A DNA stretch of 64,000 bases from Planctomycetaceae bacterium (lineage in GTDB: Bacteria; Planctomycetota; Planctomycetia; Pirellulales; Pirellulaceae): positions 1 to 64,000 of the forward strand of contig PKCN01000249.1 in NCBI GenBank assembly GCA_002862205.1. Direction: 5' to 3'. A model generated the notes under the pieces. The model did no database searches. It worked only from the letters and a program-made list of their open reading frames with translations, and was not told the origin of the DNA. The first letter of the stretch is position 1, and every line of letters starts with the position of its first letter. Shown here piece after piece: positions 17,851-26,861 of this stretch. The position numbers and the translations under genes are program-made.

Positions 17851-20800
17851 ATGGCCAATCATTCACCTTCGCTCAACCATCGGCTGGCTAGCTATTTCCA
17901 TGATTGTCTTGCCGCGCAGACTGATTGGGCAGGATCGGTCAATGTGGTGGGGCAGAAGGATGTGGCATTGTTGCCACTGAGTTGCGATGAACAGCGGAGT
18001 CTGAATGTTCAAGGTGTTCTCACGCTTGATGATGACGAATCGCTTGACTTTGGAAAGCGTGCTGCACTGATGAGTTCGGATTCGTCGCTCACCTTGGGTG
18101 CTCTATTTCTGGTGGGGCGTTTGCCAACACAAGAGTCACAGAAGTTCAAGCAGTTTTGCGCTCCGATCCTTGAGGTCCCACTTGAACTGACTCAGGGAGA
18201 AAGCGGAGGCATCCACATCCAAGTGATCGAAGCCGAGTTCAGCGTCAACCACAGCTTGTTAGCTGAAATTCTGCAAGGCGAGGATGATGATCTTCAGGAT
18301 CGTCTCGCCGAACTTTCGGACATCGTGCCTGACTTTCCCATTGATGATGACGAAATCGAATCATTTTGGGAACGGTTTCAGGTGATTGCCCCGGAATTGC
18401 CATTGAAACATGATTTGCCACGCCCGCGGCGCAATCAGTCCCAACGCATACCCAAACCCTCAGCACCATCGTCCGCCTCAGCACCATCGTCCGCCTCAGC
18501 ACCAAAGAGCGGCGAGGAGGAGGTGAGCGATTCTGCGGCTGAAGACAACGCACGAACGAGTGAAACTGAGCTGTTGGACTTTTATGTACCCCAAGCCGCG
18601 AAGGATGATTTCTTCCGAGTCCTGCCCGCGACCGCCATCGTCTTGGGCAAGAAAACTGGTCATGCCATGTCGGCGCTGAATGAACTGCGGATGATGCAGG
18701 AAATGCCTTTGGAAAAAACAGCCTTTGGTTGCTTATTCGATCCTGACACTGCAATTCCTTGGAAACTGAAACCGCATGAGCGAGAATTCCCTGACGAAGT
18801 CAGACCGCTGCCATTGACCCCGGCACAAAGCGCGATTGTTGATAGCGCTCGCTCGGCACCGCTGACAGTGGTCACTGGTCCACCGGGAACCGGCAAGTCG
18901 TACACGATCGCGGCAATCATGCTCGACGCAATGCTCAATGGTCAAACGGTTTTATTAGCTTCGCAAATGGAAAAAGCGGTCGAAGTGGTAGCGACCAAGG
19001 TAGAGCAGCAAGCCGGACCGTTGTCCGTGGCACGATCGGGTGGCCGAAAAACACAGCGGGAATTGGCTGCAAAAATTGCAAAACTGACGGGACCAAAGAA
19101 CAACCTGGGCTATGCAACTCAGGGAACCGTTCAGGAGTGTGCGGAACATCATTTTTCCATGACGCGTCAAACTCAGGAACTCAATGATTCATTCGAGATA
19201 GCGATTCGTGCAGAGGAACAGTGGAGCAAGCTGCACAAGGAATGCACCCGCAGTGAACCCCTTTTGCCATTTCAATCGATGCAGTTTCCAAAGAAATTGA
19301 CGCAAAAAACTGCGGCGATCTTCGAACGCATGCAGCGTTACCAGGCAAAAAGTAGCGGCATCCTGAAAAGATGGTGGAGCCGTCTGGATCGAGCCAGAGT
19401 GATCAGGCTGCTGAAGATCTCCAAAGGCTACTCAGATGTGACTGATCGGGATCTAGAACTCATGATCGAGTTTTATAAGCTTCGGATTGAATTGGAAGAA
19501 GTCGAAGCTCGTTTGAAGCACCCGTTTGTGGTGGATCTTGTTTGGGATCAAATCCTTGAACTCAAGACGAAGCGTCATCAGTGTGCGCTCGACTTACTAA
19601 AATTGAAGCGGGAACGGCAGTTGAAACAGTTGGTTGACAACCAGAAAAACCGAACTGCATTGAGAAATCTCAGTAAGTTGTTACGTCGCCGTGATCGCAA
19701 ACTGAAGTCAGAGTTGAAGCGTGACATGGATGAACGTGTTCTGACCGACGCGTTTCCCGGGTGGGCGTCAACCAATCGCGCCCTCTGCGAGGTTTTGCCG
19801 GCAGAACCCGGGTTGTTTGACATTGTTGTGATTGATGAGGCTTCGCAATGCGATCTCGCTTTGGCGGGCGTTGCATTGATGCGCGGCAAGCGTGCTGTGG
19901 TGGTGGGCGACCCCAATCAGTTGCGGCATGTATGTTTCCTCAGTCGAACGCGTGAGCAGGCATACTGTGTAAAGAACGACATGGACGAGAGCGAACAAAG
20001 GAACTTTCACTTTCGTCGCAGTGTGTTTGATGTCGCCGCCGATGCAGTTGAGCAGCAACATTTCTATCTGCTTGATGAACATTTTCGCTCTCATCCGCAC
20101 ATAATCAATTTCTCCAATCAAAAATTCTACGATGGTGATCTGAAGATCATGACGGGCCGACCTGGAACGTCAGCCGATTCAGCAATCGAGCTTCACGAAA
20201 TTCAGGGGCAACGCGAGAAAGACAGCAGTGTGAATCTTGCCGAGGCCGAAGCGACCTTGGATCAGGTTGCGAGGTTTGTTGATTCGCAACGCTCCGGCAA
20301 GCCGTTATCCATCGGAGTGGTGAGCCCCTTTCGTGATCATGCCGATGAAATTCAACGGCGGATCATGGATACATTCAGCTCGGAAACCATCTTGAGGCAC
20401 GAATTGACCGTAGGTACGGCTCATGCGTTGCAAGGGGATGAGAAGGATGTGGTGGTCATGACCACATCCATCGATCAAAACTCCCATCGCGCATCGCTAC
20501 AGTTCCTCGAAACCCCGAATCTGTTCAATGTGGCAATCACACGAGCTAGAAAAACATTGGTAATCGTGACGTCTGTGACTGCCAACAAATTGCCCACGGG
20601 ACTTCTAAGAGACTTTTTAGTGCATGCCGCAAAACCTGCAGACTCCGTGTGGCGTGACACACCAACCCAGACCCGAGTCGAACGTGACCTTGCAGCCAGC
20701 CTGAGAGAAGAGGGGATGGAGGTCTGGAAAAATTTTGATGCCACCGGAACCATCGTGCCCCTGATTGCGGGTGCTGCTGACTCGAGGTTGGCCGTGATGT

Positions 20801-20970
20801 GCGACCTGCACCGGGACGAACAGTCCACGACCTGGCAGATACTTGAGCAACAACTGAGGCTAGCAAGGGCCGGATGGAAAACGACACGCATCTCACACCG
20901 TACGCTGGTTCGCGATCCTGCCGCCGTCGCCGGATATATTTCCGACCGCATCTACGAGCCGTTGGCCTGA
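17851..20970 (+). CDS. DNA2/NAM7-like SF1 helicase with C-terminal nuclease-like domain
   Basis: A 1,039-residue cytoplasmic protein from ATG 17851 (the track's GTG at 17836 is five codons earlier). The N-terminal 200 residues are an acidic unassigned domain. A linker near 208-222 contains an 18-bp DNA duplication giving repeated SAPSSA. Walker A is VTGPPGTGKSYT (about 340). A coiled-coil-prone insertion spans about 430-640. Walker B is VVIDEASQCDLA (about 660), then GDPNQLRHV, the LDEHFRSHPHI motif, the VGTAHALQGDEKDVVV block (about 855) and NVAITRARKTLVIV (about 890). Together these define a UPF1/DNA2-type SF1B helicase. The last ~110 residues (RVERDLAASLREEGMEVWKN ... MCDLHRDEQSTTW ... LARAGWKTTRIS) resemble the MTES_1575-type restriction-endonuclease-like domain often fused to such helicases, with some catalytic positions apparently lost. 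The role is nucleic-acid unwinding, possibly repair or defence. Confidence 0.9.
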   Translation: MANHSPSLNHRLASYFHDCLAAQTDWAGSVNVVGQKDVALLPLSCDEQRSLNVQGVLTLDDDESLDFGKRAALMSSDSSLTLGALFLVGRLPTQESQKFKQFCAPILEVPLELTQGESGGIHIQVIEAEFSVNHSLLAEILQGEDDDLQDRLAELSDIVPDFPIDDDEIESFWERFQVIAPELPLKHDLPRPRRNQSQRIPKPSAPSSASAPSSASAPKSGEEEVSDSAAEDNARTSETELLDFYVPQAAKDDFFRVLPATAIVLGKKTGHAMSALNELRMMQEMPLEKTAFGCLFDPDTAIPWKLKPHEREFPDEVRPLPLTPAQSAIVDSARSAPLTVVTGPPGTGKSYTIAAIMLDAMLNGQTVLLASQMEKAVEVVATKVEQQAGPLSVARSGGRKTQRELAAKIAKLTGPKNNLGYATQGTVQECAEHHFSMTRQTQELNDSFEIAIRAEEQWSKLHKECTRSEPLLPFQSMQFPKKLTQKTAAIFERMQRYQAKSSGILKRWWSRLDRARVIRLLKISKGYSDVTDRDLELMIEFYKLRIELEEVEARLKHPFVVDLVWDQILELKTKRHQCALDLLKLKRERQLKQLVDNQKNRTALRNLSKLLRRRDRKLKSELKRDMDERVLTDAFPGWASTNRALCEVLPAEPGLFDIVVIDEASQCDLALAGVALMRGKRAVVVGDPNQLRHVCFLSRTREQAYCVKNDMDESEQRNFHFRRSVFDVAADAVEQQHFYLLDEHFRSHPHIINFSNQKFYDGDLKIMTGRPGTSADSAIELHEIQGQREKDSSVNLAEAEATLDQVARFVDSQRSGKPLSIGVVSPFRDHADEIQRRIMDTFSSETILRHELTVGTAHALQGDEKDVVVMTTSIDQNSHRASLQFLETPNLFNVAITRARKTLVIVTSVTANKLPTGLLRDFLVHAAKPADSVWRDTPTQTRVERDLAASLREEGMEVWKNFDATGTIVPLIAGAADSRLAVMCDLHRDEQSTTWQILEQQLRLARAGWKTTRISHRTLVRDPAAVAGYISDRIYEPLA
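18460..18503 (+). repeat. 18-bp direct repeat inside the helicase linker
   Basis: The unit CAGCACCATCGTCCGCCT is present twice in tandem, followed by a partial third copy (cagcacca). It encodes Ser-Ala-Pro-Ser-Ser-Ala repeats in a low-complexity linker between the N-terminal acidic domain and the helicase core. The unit is a multiple of 3, so copy-number change would keep the frame. Confidence 0.75.
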
Positions 20971-21021
20971 GGGATAAGGGCCCGAGGCCTGAGGGATAAG
21001 GGCCTGAGGGTTAAGGGCCTG
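20964..21021 (+). repeat. Short direct repeats overlapping the helicase stop codon
   Basis: Three copies of a 17-bp element (GGCCTGAGGGATAAGGG, the last one with T for A) begin at 20964, 20986 and 21001. The TGA stop of the helicase gene lies inside the first copy. There are no inverted arms of note and no T-tract, so this is not a simple terminator. Confidence 0.8.
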
Positions 21022-21121
21022 TTTCAACGCCAGACTGTCGTTGCTCAAATAAGAACATCAAGCGCGTTCGCGGCGGCAGCACGTTCATCGGCACCCTCGG
21101 CTGCACAGTACAAAGCAGGTT

Positions 21122-23002
21122 CTACCAGCCATTGAGTTGTGCGATGCGTCCGAGGACTCCAATCCCGTATCGGCCCTGACGGTTCCCGCCTTGGTCAATG
21201 TACTTTTTGACAAGTGGCAAGGCTGGTTCACCCATCCAATCAAGCACGTTATGCAGCATCGTAGTGTTGGCAGCTTTTTCTGGCTTTTGAAACAACAGTG
21301 TGTCAAGGGTCGCCATGGCAGGCTGCTGATCTCCCAGCTTCACAAGGGTCCAAGCCGCCATGATTTTCACCTCATCGGTCGGATCATTTAAGGCTTTCGT
21401 GAGTGAGACCTTAGCCTTCTCTGCATCAGGCCCCAGCAAATGGAGCCCCACAATCCCCCACCACCGCATGCCCTCGTCCTCGTCTTGCAACCAAAGCACA
21501 AATTTATCTCGATTGCGGGTATCGCGTGACAGGGCCAGATCCGCAGCATCAAGGTATTGCGCCAGAGGATACAGCTTTTCATCACGAACCATCTCGTAGA
21601 TCGTGATATTGTTGTCGGCCGCTCGCCTTTCACGCATTTTTTCCGGCAATAAACCCGAATCACGCAATTCCAATTGACGTTTGCGTAATGCGAGCTTCAA
21701 CTCATCGATCTTCTCTTGATGTTCAGACGCGTTGATGAGGTTGTTCACGTTATCGAAATCAACTTTGTTATCGTAGAACTCCTCTGAAACTCTTGGTTCG
21801 AAAAACCGGCCGGTGACCTCGTCGGTTTTTCCTTCAAGGTGATGCTTTTCCCAAGCAGGCGTCAAAGGTGCCTTCCATAAGTAAGCGAGATGTTGCCCCG
21901 CTGGTGCGTAGGGCATGTAATTTTTGTGATACGCGAAACGAGCATCACGCATCAGGCGGACATGGTCCAGACGCCCATCAGCACGCTCACGGAACCCGAG
22001 GTGATGTTTCGGCGCAGATTCGGTATCCGGACCCAGGAAAATCGTGCCTTGATAGGTGTCGGGAATATCCGCACTCGCCAGACTCAGCCAGGTTTTCGGC
22101 ATATCGACGAAACTCACGATTCTGCCCACGGTATCGCCAGGTGCGTCGGCGGGGTAGAGATGCTTGTACTTCTCGGGGATGCGGACAATCAAGGGGCAAT
22201 GCACGCCACTGGAGTACAGGAAACGCTTGCTACGAGCCATCACGCCTCCATGGTCAGAGTTGTAGACGATGATCGTGTCGTCGTACAAACCGTCCTGCTT
22301 CAAAGCATCGATCGTTACTTTGACCTTGCTGTCCATATTCTCAACAGCGTCCGCATACTTGGCGTAATTCCTGCGTACCGCGGGCAGGTCAGGATGATAG
22401 GAAAACAATTTCATCTTGGCAGGATCGTTGCGGACCTTTCCACCAGCGCCATGGGCACGACTCTCGTGACTATCACCTATGTTGACTATGGCAAAGAACG
22501 GTTGCCCCTCTGCTCGATAACGCCAGCCGTATTGAGATTGTTTTTTTCCGCCCTTGTAGTCCCAGCACTGCTTGTCCTCACGCCCACCAATGTTGTAATC
22601 CGTTTTGCCTGGATTTGAGGTGTGGTAGCCAACTTGCTTGAGTAAATCAGGGTAGTAACTGATTTTGTCGTGTGGGATTACGTTCCTGCTTCTCATTGGC
22701 TGTGTTCCGTTTGAAATCCCGTACATGCCGGTAATCCAACACGATCTCGTCGGCGCACAAACAGCAGCGTTATCAAAACAGTTCAGGTATCGAAACCCTT
22801 CCTTGGCAAGTTGATCGATGGCCGGAGTTTTCGCATTTGTGCCCCCATAACATCCGACCCACGCAACGCCGTTGTCCTCACTGGTAATCCAGAGGATGTT
22901 CGGCTTGACAGTTTGAGCCCACAAAGTCTGGCTGGAGAACGCCAGGCAAAGGCTGAAACACAGGGCAACTTGACGGATGGAAAGGCGGCGGAAAATGATC
23001 AT
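21122..23002 (-). CDS. Secreted sulfatase with C-terminal HEAT-like repeats
   Basis: The start was moved from 23134 to ATG 23002 (MIIFRRLSIRQV...), which places a signal peptide at residues 1-30 (...SSQTLWAQ). Length is then 626 residues. Motifs: ITSEDNG (metal block), CAPTR followed by SCWITGMYG (formylglycine Cys near 82), GKTDYN in place of GKWH, and NSDHGG. Like the 12154 gene it belongs to the SGSH-like branch. After the sulfatase domain (about 480) the chain holds two or three helical repeats (WLQDEDEGMRWWGIVGLHLL, LNDPTDEVKIMAAWTLVKLGD, ...LDWMGEPALP) that look like HEAT repeats and may mediate protein contacts. It converges on the plus-strand helicase. Confidence 0.92.
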   Translation of the reverse strand: MIIFRRLSIRQVALCFSLCLAFSSQTLWAQTVKPNILWITSEDNGVAWVGCYGGTNAKTPAIDQLAKEGFRYLNCFDNAAVCAPTRSCWITGMYGISNGTQPMRSRNVIPHDKISYYPDLLKQVGYHTSNPGKTDYNIGGREDKQCWDYKGGKKQSQYGWRYRAEGQPFFAIVNIGDSHESRAHGAGGKVRNDPAKMKLFSYHPDLPAVRRNYAKYADAVENMDSKVKVTIDALKQDGLYDDTIIVYNSDHGGVMARSKRFLYSSGVHCPLIVRIPEKYKHLYPADAPGDTVGRIVSFVDMPKTWLSLASADIPDTYQGTIFLGPDTESAPKHHLGFRERADGRLDHVRLMRDARFAYHKNYMPYAPAGQHLAYLWKAPLTPAWEKHHLEGKTDEVTGRFFEPRVSEEFYDNKVDFDNVNNLINASEHQEKIDELKLALRKRQLELRDSGLLPEKMRERRAADNNITIYEMVRDEKLYPLAQYLDAADLALSRDTRNRDKFVLWLQDEDEGMRWWGIVGLHLLGPDAEKAKVSLTKALNDPTDEVKIMAAWTLVKLGDQQPAMATLDTLLFQKPEKAANTTMLHNVLDWMGEPALPLVKKYIDQGGNRQGRYGIGVLGRIAQLNGW

Positions 23003-23927
23003 GGCGATAAAGTTCTTGCGATGGCTTGCGATACGTGAAGGGATTTTTTGTGAGCGGTCGGACGGCTGGCGATTGGCTAATCCGTGTCTCGCGAACCCAT
23101 AGAATACCATGATTGTCGTTTTAGGTCCCGTCATCGCATGTAACGAGTGCTCAGGACTCGTCAGAGCGTCGCTCGCCGCGTGTCATCTTCCGTTTCCCTA
23201 CGGTGAATCAGCGTCACGACAAACACACCACGCGTCATTATGGCAGTGGCGATGGGAGAACGACTGAGCTGGGAAGTTGGAATCAAGAACCAGCGGATCG
23301 GACCATAGCGCTGTGATTTCAGCACCATCGCAGTTGTGTCGTGGGTGCTGGGAACGAATTGTCGCACGTACACTTTCTTCCCTGCACTGATCAAATCAGG
23401 CCCGCAGGACCGGGGAACGTCGGACCGTATCGTTCTAGGTCAAGGATCAACATCCGACTCAGTCGCCTTGCCAATGGGTGGATCTATTTGAAGTTGTTGT
23501 CGCTCAAATTCTGATTTTCGATTATACTCAGCGGTCCGGAAAACCAAGTCATGGTGGTTGGATCCCGATGCCCGCTTTTGATTGTACGCGAAGCCACAAT
23601 CGAGCTAAGGCGGGCAACGCTTTGAGCGTGATCCAGTACGAACAGTCTGTGGTTTTGACGGCCGTTTTAGCGAATCGTTCCTCCTGTAAATTACCAGGAC
23701 TCTGGTGCTGCCTATCCATTTCTGCTTGCCGTGTGCAAGATTGGTCATCATCATTAGCCTTGTACGCTGGAGTGAACTGAAAGCGAAATTGGAACTGAAT
23801 CACCCAGACCCACCCGTGGATGCTCCTCAGCAATCCAGACCCATAGCCATCACGATCACCTACGATTGGGCCGCTGGCACCGACCTAAATTTTGAAGTCA
23901 TTCCCGAATCCTTTTGATGGAAGAAGC
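23003..23927. other. About 0.9 kb without a supportable gene
   Basis: Frames at 23161-23394 (minus, 77 codons) and 23478-23780 (plus, 100 codons) show no domain, leader or coding-like composition. The stretch separates the divergent sulfatase and heme-dehydrogenase genes and should carry both promoters. The dehydrogenase start is preceded by a good GGAAGAAG ribosome binding site at about 23919-23926. Confidence 0.45.
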
Positions 23928-26561
23928 ATGTTGAACGAAGTAAAACGCCCATCGATGTTGGCCAAGTTGCTAACGATTTGCATGATTTGCATATTCAGCT
24001 CGACAGGTTTCGCGCAGACGCAAAAGAAGAAAAAAGGTAACGATCGCAAAGGAAAATCCAAGGCAGCAGGAGCAGCAGTTGGAGGTAACACCGCAACACC
24101 TGTCGATCTGATCAGTGCTGCTGAAGGTTTTCAGGTCGAACTGCTCTATTCGGTTCCAAGTCAAGAGCAGGGGTCCTGGGTGAACCTCTGCACTGACGAT
24201 CAAGGACGCCTTCTGGTGAGTGATCAATTTGGCGGACTTTACAGGATTACCCCTCCGCCAGCTGGTAAACCTGTCACGGCAGGCAGCGTGGAAAAAGTGC
24301 CTGCTGATATCCGGGCAGTCAACGGAATGATTTGGTCCAATGGAGCCCTGTACGTTGGTGTCAATGACTATGAACGCAAGATCCCCTCTGGCCTTTATCG
24401 CATTTCCGATAGCAACGGGGATGATCAACTCGACAAAGTAGAAACACTCCGTGAAGTGAGTTCCAAGAGTGATCATGGTGTTCATGCACTTGTACCTACT
24501 CCCGACGGGGAGGGGTTTTATATGATCACCGGAAACAACACTTTGCCACCAGACTTGGCAGGCTCATCGCAGGTGGCACAGATATGGGGAGAGGATCACC
24601 TGCTACCCAGCATGCCGGATGGACGTGGGCATAACCGTGGAGTGTTGGCTCCAGGTGGAATCGTCTACCGCGTCACTGAAGATGGAAAGAAGTTTGAAGC
24701 CTATGCGTCGGGCTTCCGCAATATTTTTGATGCCGCAGTCAATCGTGATGGTGAGCTATTCACCTATGACGCTGACATGGAATATGACTTCAATACTCCC
24801 TGGTATCGCCCCACCCGGATCTGTCACGTGGTAAGCGGCGGGGAATTCGGATGGAGAAATGGTGCTGGCAAAAGGATGCCATTCTACGCGGACAACTTGC
24901 CGCCAACCCTTGATATTGGACCTGGTTCCCCCACGGGTGTCACTTTTGGCTACGGCGCCAAGTTTCCATCCAAGTATCAGAACGCTTTGTACGCACTGGA
25001 CTGGAGTTGGGGCAAACTCTATGCCGTCCACTTGGAAGAAGACGGTTCGTCTTACAAGGCGACCAAAGAGGAGTTCGTGACGGGCGCACCGTTGCCAATC
25101 ACAGATGCAATCATTCATCCAGGAGATGGCGCGATGTACTTTACAATCGGAGGACGCCGAGTTCAGTCCGGTTTGTATCGTGTCACTTACGTGGGGAAGG
25201 AATCGACTGCTCCGGCAACTGATGTTGCGACGGACAATCCATTGCGCAACCTGCGCCATGAATTAGAGAAATATCATGGTAATTCCAACCCGGCTGGTGT
25301 CGAGGCAGCATGGAAGCATCTGGGCCATGAGGATCGTTTTGTACGATTCGCGGCCAGAACCGTCTTGGAGCACCAACCTCTGGAACGGTGGCTGGAAAAA
25401 GCTCTCGCGGAAAAAGATTCTGCCAAACAGGTTGTTGCGTTGCTTGCACTATCAAGGGCTGCAGGAGTCTGTCCACAGCACAGAAAAGGTGACTCACCCG
25501 CGGTCGATGTCGAATTGCGAGACAGAATGTTGGCCGCCATGTTGCGGATCGACGCATCCAAACTTAGTGAAGAACAGCGCCAGACATTGGTTCGTGGCGT
25601 GCAAATCATCCTGAACCGGTTCGGCATGCCCGAAACGGAAATGGTTGAGCAGTTACGGGCAGGTCTGGAGCCGTTGTTTCCAGCGTCGACTGCCGAAACC
25701 AACTGGCTGTTGTGCGAAACCCTCGCCTTTCTGCAATCACCCGTGACAGCAGAGGTTGCAATGGATTTGATTTCCCAGGCCCCAGCTCAGGAAGAGCAAA
25801 TGCAATACGCCCGATCCATCCGCATGTTGAAGGCGGGATGGACTCCGGAACTGCGTGCTGCCTATTTCGAATGGTTTCTCAAAGCCGCTAATTATCGAGG
25901 GGGAGCGAGCTTCGCCAAATTCATTCAATTTATCCGTGATGACGCGGTCGCTTCGTTGACTGATCAGGAAAAGGAATCGATGGCGGATCTGTTGGCTCGC
26001 AAACCCAAAGTGAAGTCAGCATTGGAAAATCTTGGCGAGGTATTCGTCGGACGCACACCAACCGAGTGGAGTTTAGAGGACCTTTCCAACGCAGCAAAAA
26101 CCGGCTTGGTCAAACGTGATTTCACCAATGGAAAAAAGATGTTCGCGGCATCGGGTTGTTATGCCTGCCACCGTTTCGGCAATCAGGGTGGGATGACGGG
26201 CCCGGATCTGACATCCGCGGGCAGACGATACTCGCCCCATGACCTGCTCGATCAAGTGGTCCATCCGAGCAAGGTGATCAATGAGCAATTCTCGGCAGTA
26301 AAAGTGCTGACCCTCGATGGGGTCGTCCATACGGGAGTCGTCGTCAACCTGAATGGCGACCGTATGACATTGAATACAGACTTGACTGATCCCAACAAGC
26401 GAGTCGCTATCGATCGCAAGGAAATTGATTTACTTGAGGTTTCGGACGTCTCAGCGATGCCCTCAGGTTTGCTGAATCCCATGACCACCGAAGAAGTACT
26501 GGATTTGGTCGCCTATCTGTTGAGCGGAGGAGAGGAATCTCACCGCTATTTCACTGACTGA
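23928..26561 (+). CDS. PVC-type dehydrogenase: beta-propeller, helical repeats, c-type heme
   Basis: The start is set at ATG 23928, preceded by GGAAGAAG; the track's TTG at 23892 is rejected. The protein is 877 residues. The signal peptide ends ...STGFAQ. A Lys/Gly-rich linker (KKKKGNDRKGKSKAAG) follows, then a beta-propeller glucose/sorbosone-dehydrogenase-like domain (GFQVELLYSV, DDQGRLLVSDQ, GFRNIFDAAVNRDGELF). A helical-repeat region (about 430-700) comes next. The C-terminal heme-binding domain has CYACH at about 743 and a distal Met candidate in GGMTGPDL. This is the TIGR02603-type membrane-bound dehydrogenase/heme-binding architecture typical of planctomycetes, probably a periplasmic sugar-type dehydrogenase passing electrons through the heme. 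The substrate is unknown. Confidence 0.92.
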   Translation: MLNEVKRPSMLAKLLTICMICIFSSTGFAQTQKKKKGNDRKGKSKAAGAAVGGNTATPVDLISAAEGFQVELLYSVPSQEQGSWVNLCTDDQGRLLVSDQFGGLYRITPPPAGKPVTAGSVEKVPADIRAVNGMIWSNGALYVGVNDYERKIPSGLYRISDSNGDDQLDKVETLREVSSKSDHGVHALVPTPDGEGFYMITGNNTLPPDLAGSSQVAQIWGEDHLLPSMPDGRGHNRGVLAPGGIVYRVTEDGKKFEAYASGFRNIFDAAVNRDGELFTYDADMEYDFNTPWYRPTRICHVVSGGEFGWRNGAGKRMPFYADNLPPTLDIGPGSPTGVTFGYGAKFPSKYQNALYALDWSWGKLYAVHLEEDGSSYKATKEEFVTGAPLPITDAIIHPGDGAMYFTIGGRRVQSGLYRVTYVGKESTAPATDVATDNPLRNLRHELEKYHGNSNPAGVEAAWKHLGHEDRFVRFAARTVLEHQPLERWLEKALAEKDSAKQVVALLALSRAAGVCPQHRKGDSPAVDVELRDRMLAAMLRIDASKLSEEQRQTLVRGVQIILNRFGMPETEMVEQLRAGLEPLFPASTAETNWLLCETLAFLQSPVTAEVAMDLISQAPAQEEQMQYARSIRMLKAGWTPELRAAYFEWFLKAANYRGGASFAKFIQFIRDDAVASLTDQEKESMADLLARKPKVKSALENLGEVFVGRTPTEWSLEDLSNAAKTGLVKRDFTNGKKMFAASGCYACHRFGNQGGMTGPDLTSAGRRYSPHDLLDQVVHPSKVINEQFSAVKVLTLDGVVHTGVVVNLNGDRMTLNTDLTDPNKRVAIDRKEIDLLEVSDVSAMPSGLLNPMTTEEVLDLVAYLLSGGEESHRYFTD

Positions 26562-26598
26562 GTGAACAGCAAGTGGGCATCGCTTGAATTGCGTCCAA

Positions 26599-26734
26599 CC
26601 CGGTGTTTGCCGAAACCCGGTGTTTGCCGAAACCCGGTGTTTGCCGAAACCCGGTGTTTGCCGAAACCCGGTGTTTGCCGAAACCCGGTGTTTGCCGAAA
26701 CCCGGTGTTTGCCGAAACCCGGTGTTTGCCGAAA
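26599..26734 (+). repeat. Eight perfect tandem copies of a 17-bp unit
   Basis: CCCGGTGTTTGCCGAAA is repeated head to tail eight times without a mismatch (136 bp), starting 37 bp after the stop of the heme dehydrogenase. There are no spacers, so it is not a CRISPR. Since 17 is not a multiple of 3 the array cycles through reading frames and is open in several. This explains the artificially long 5' ends of ORFs at 26562, 26584, 26603 and of the minus-strand frames at 26463 and 26546. The core contains no strong palindrome. Confidence 0.97.
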
Positions 26735-26861
26735 CGTCGAGGCGCAGATCCAACAACCTGCCACCAATCGCTTCCGCATGTTTATACTTTCGGATCGGTT
26801 GCGGCGCGGGGTGTGCTCAGCGTGCCGAGCCAGTCACCATCTCATTCATGGACTCTGTTTT

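Noticed and set aside
21890-22618. 242-codon plus-strand ORF opposite the HEAT-sulfatase
   Set aside because: Long antisense frame, but it is fully covered by the sulfatase coding strand and has no recognisable domain.
26599-26734. Possible CRISPR array
   Set aside because: The repeats are directly adjacent without spacers, too short (17 bp) and without cas genes nearby.
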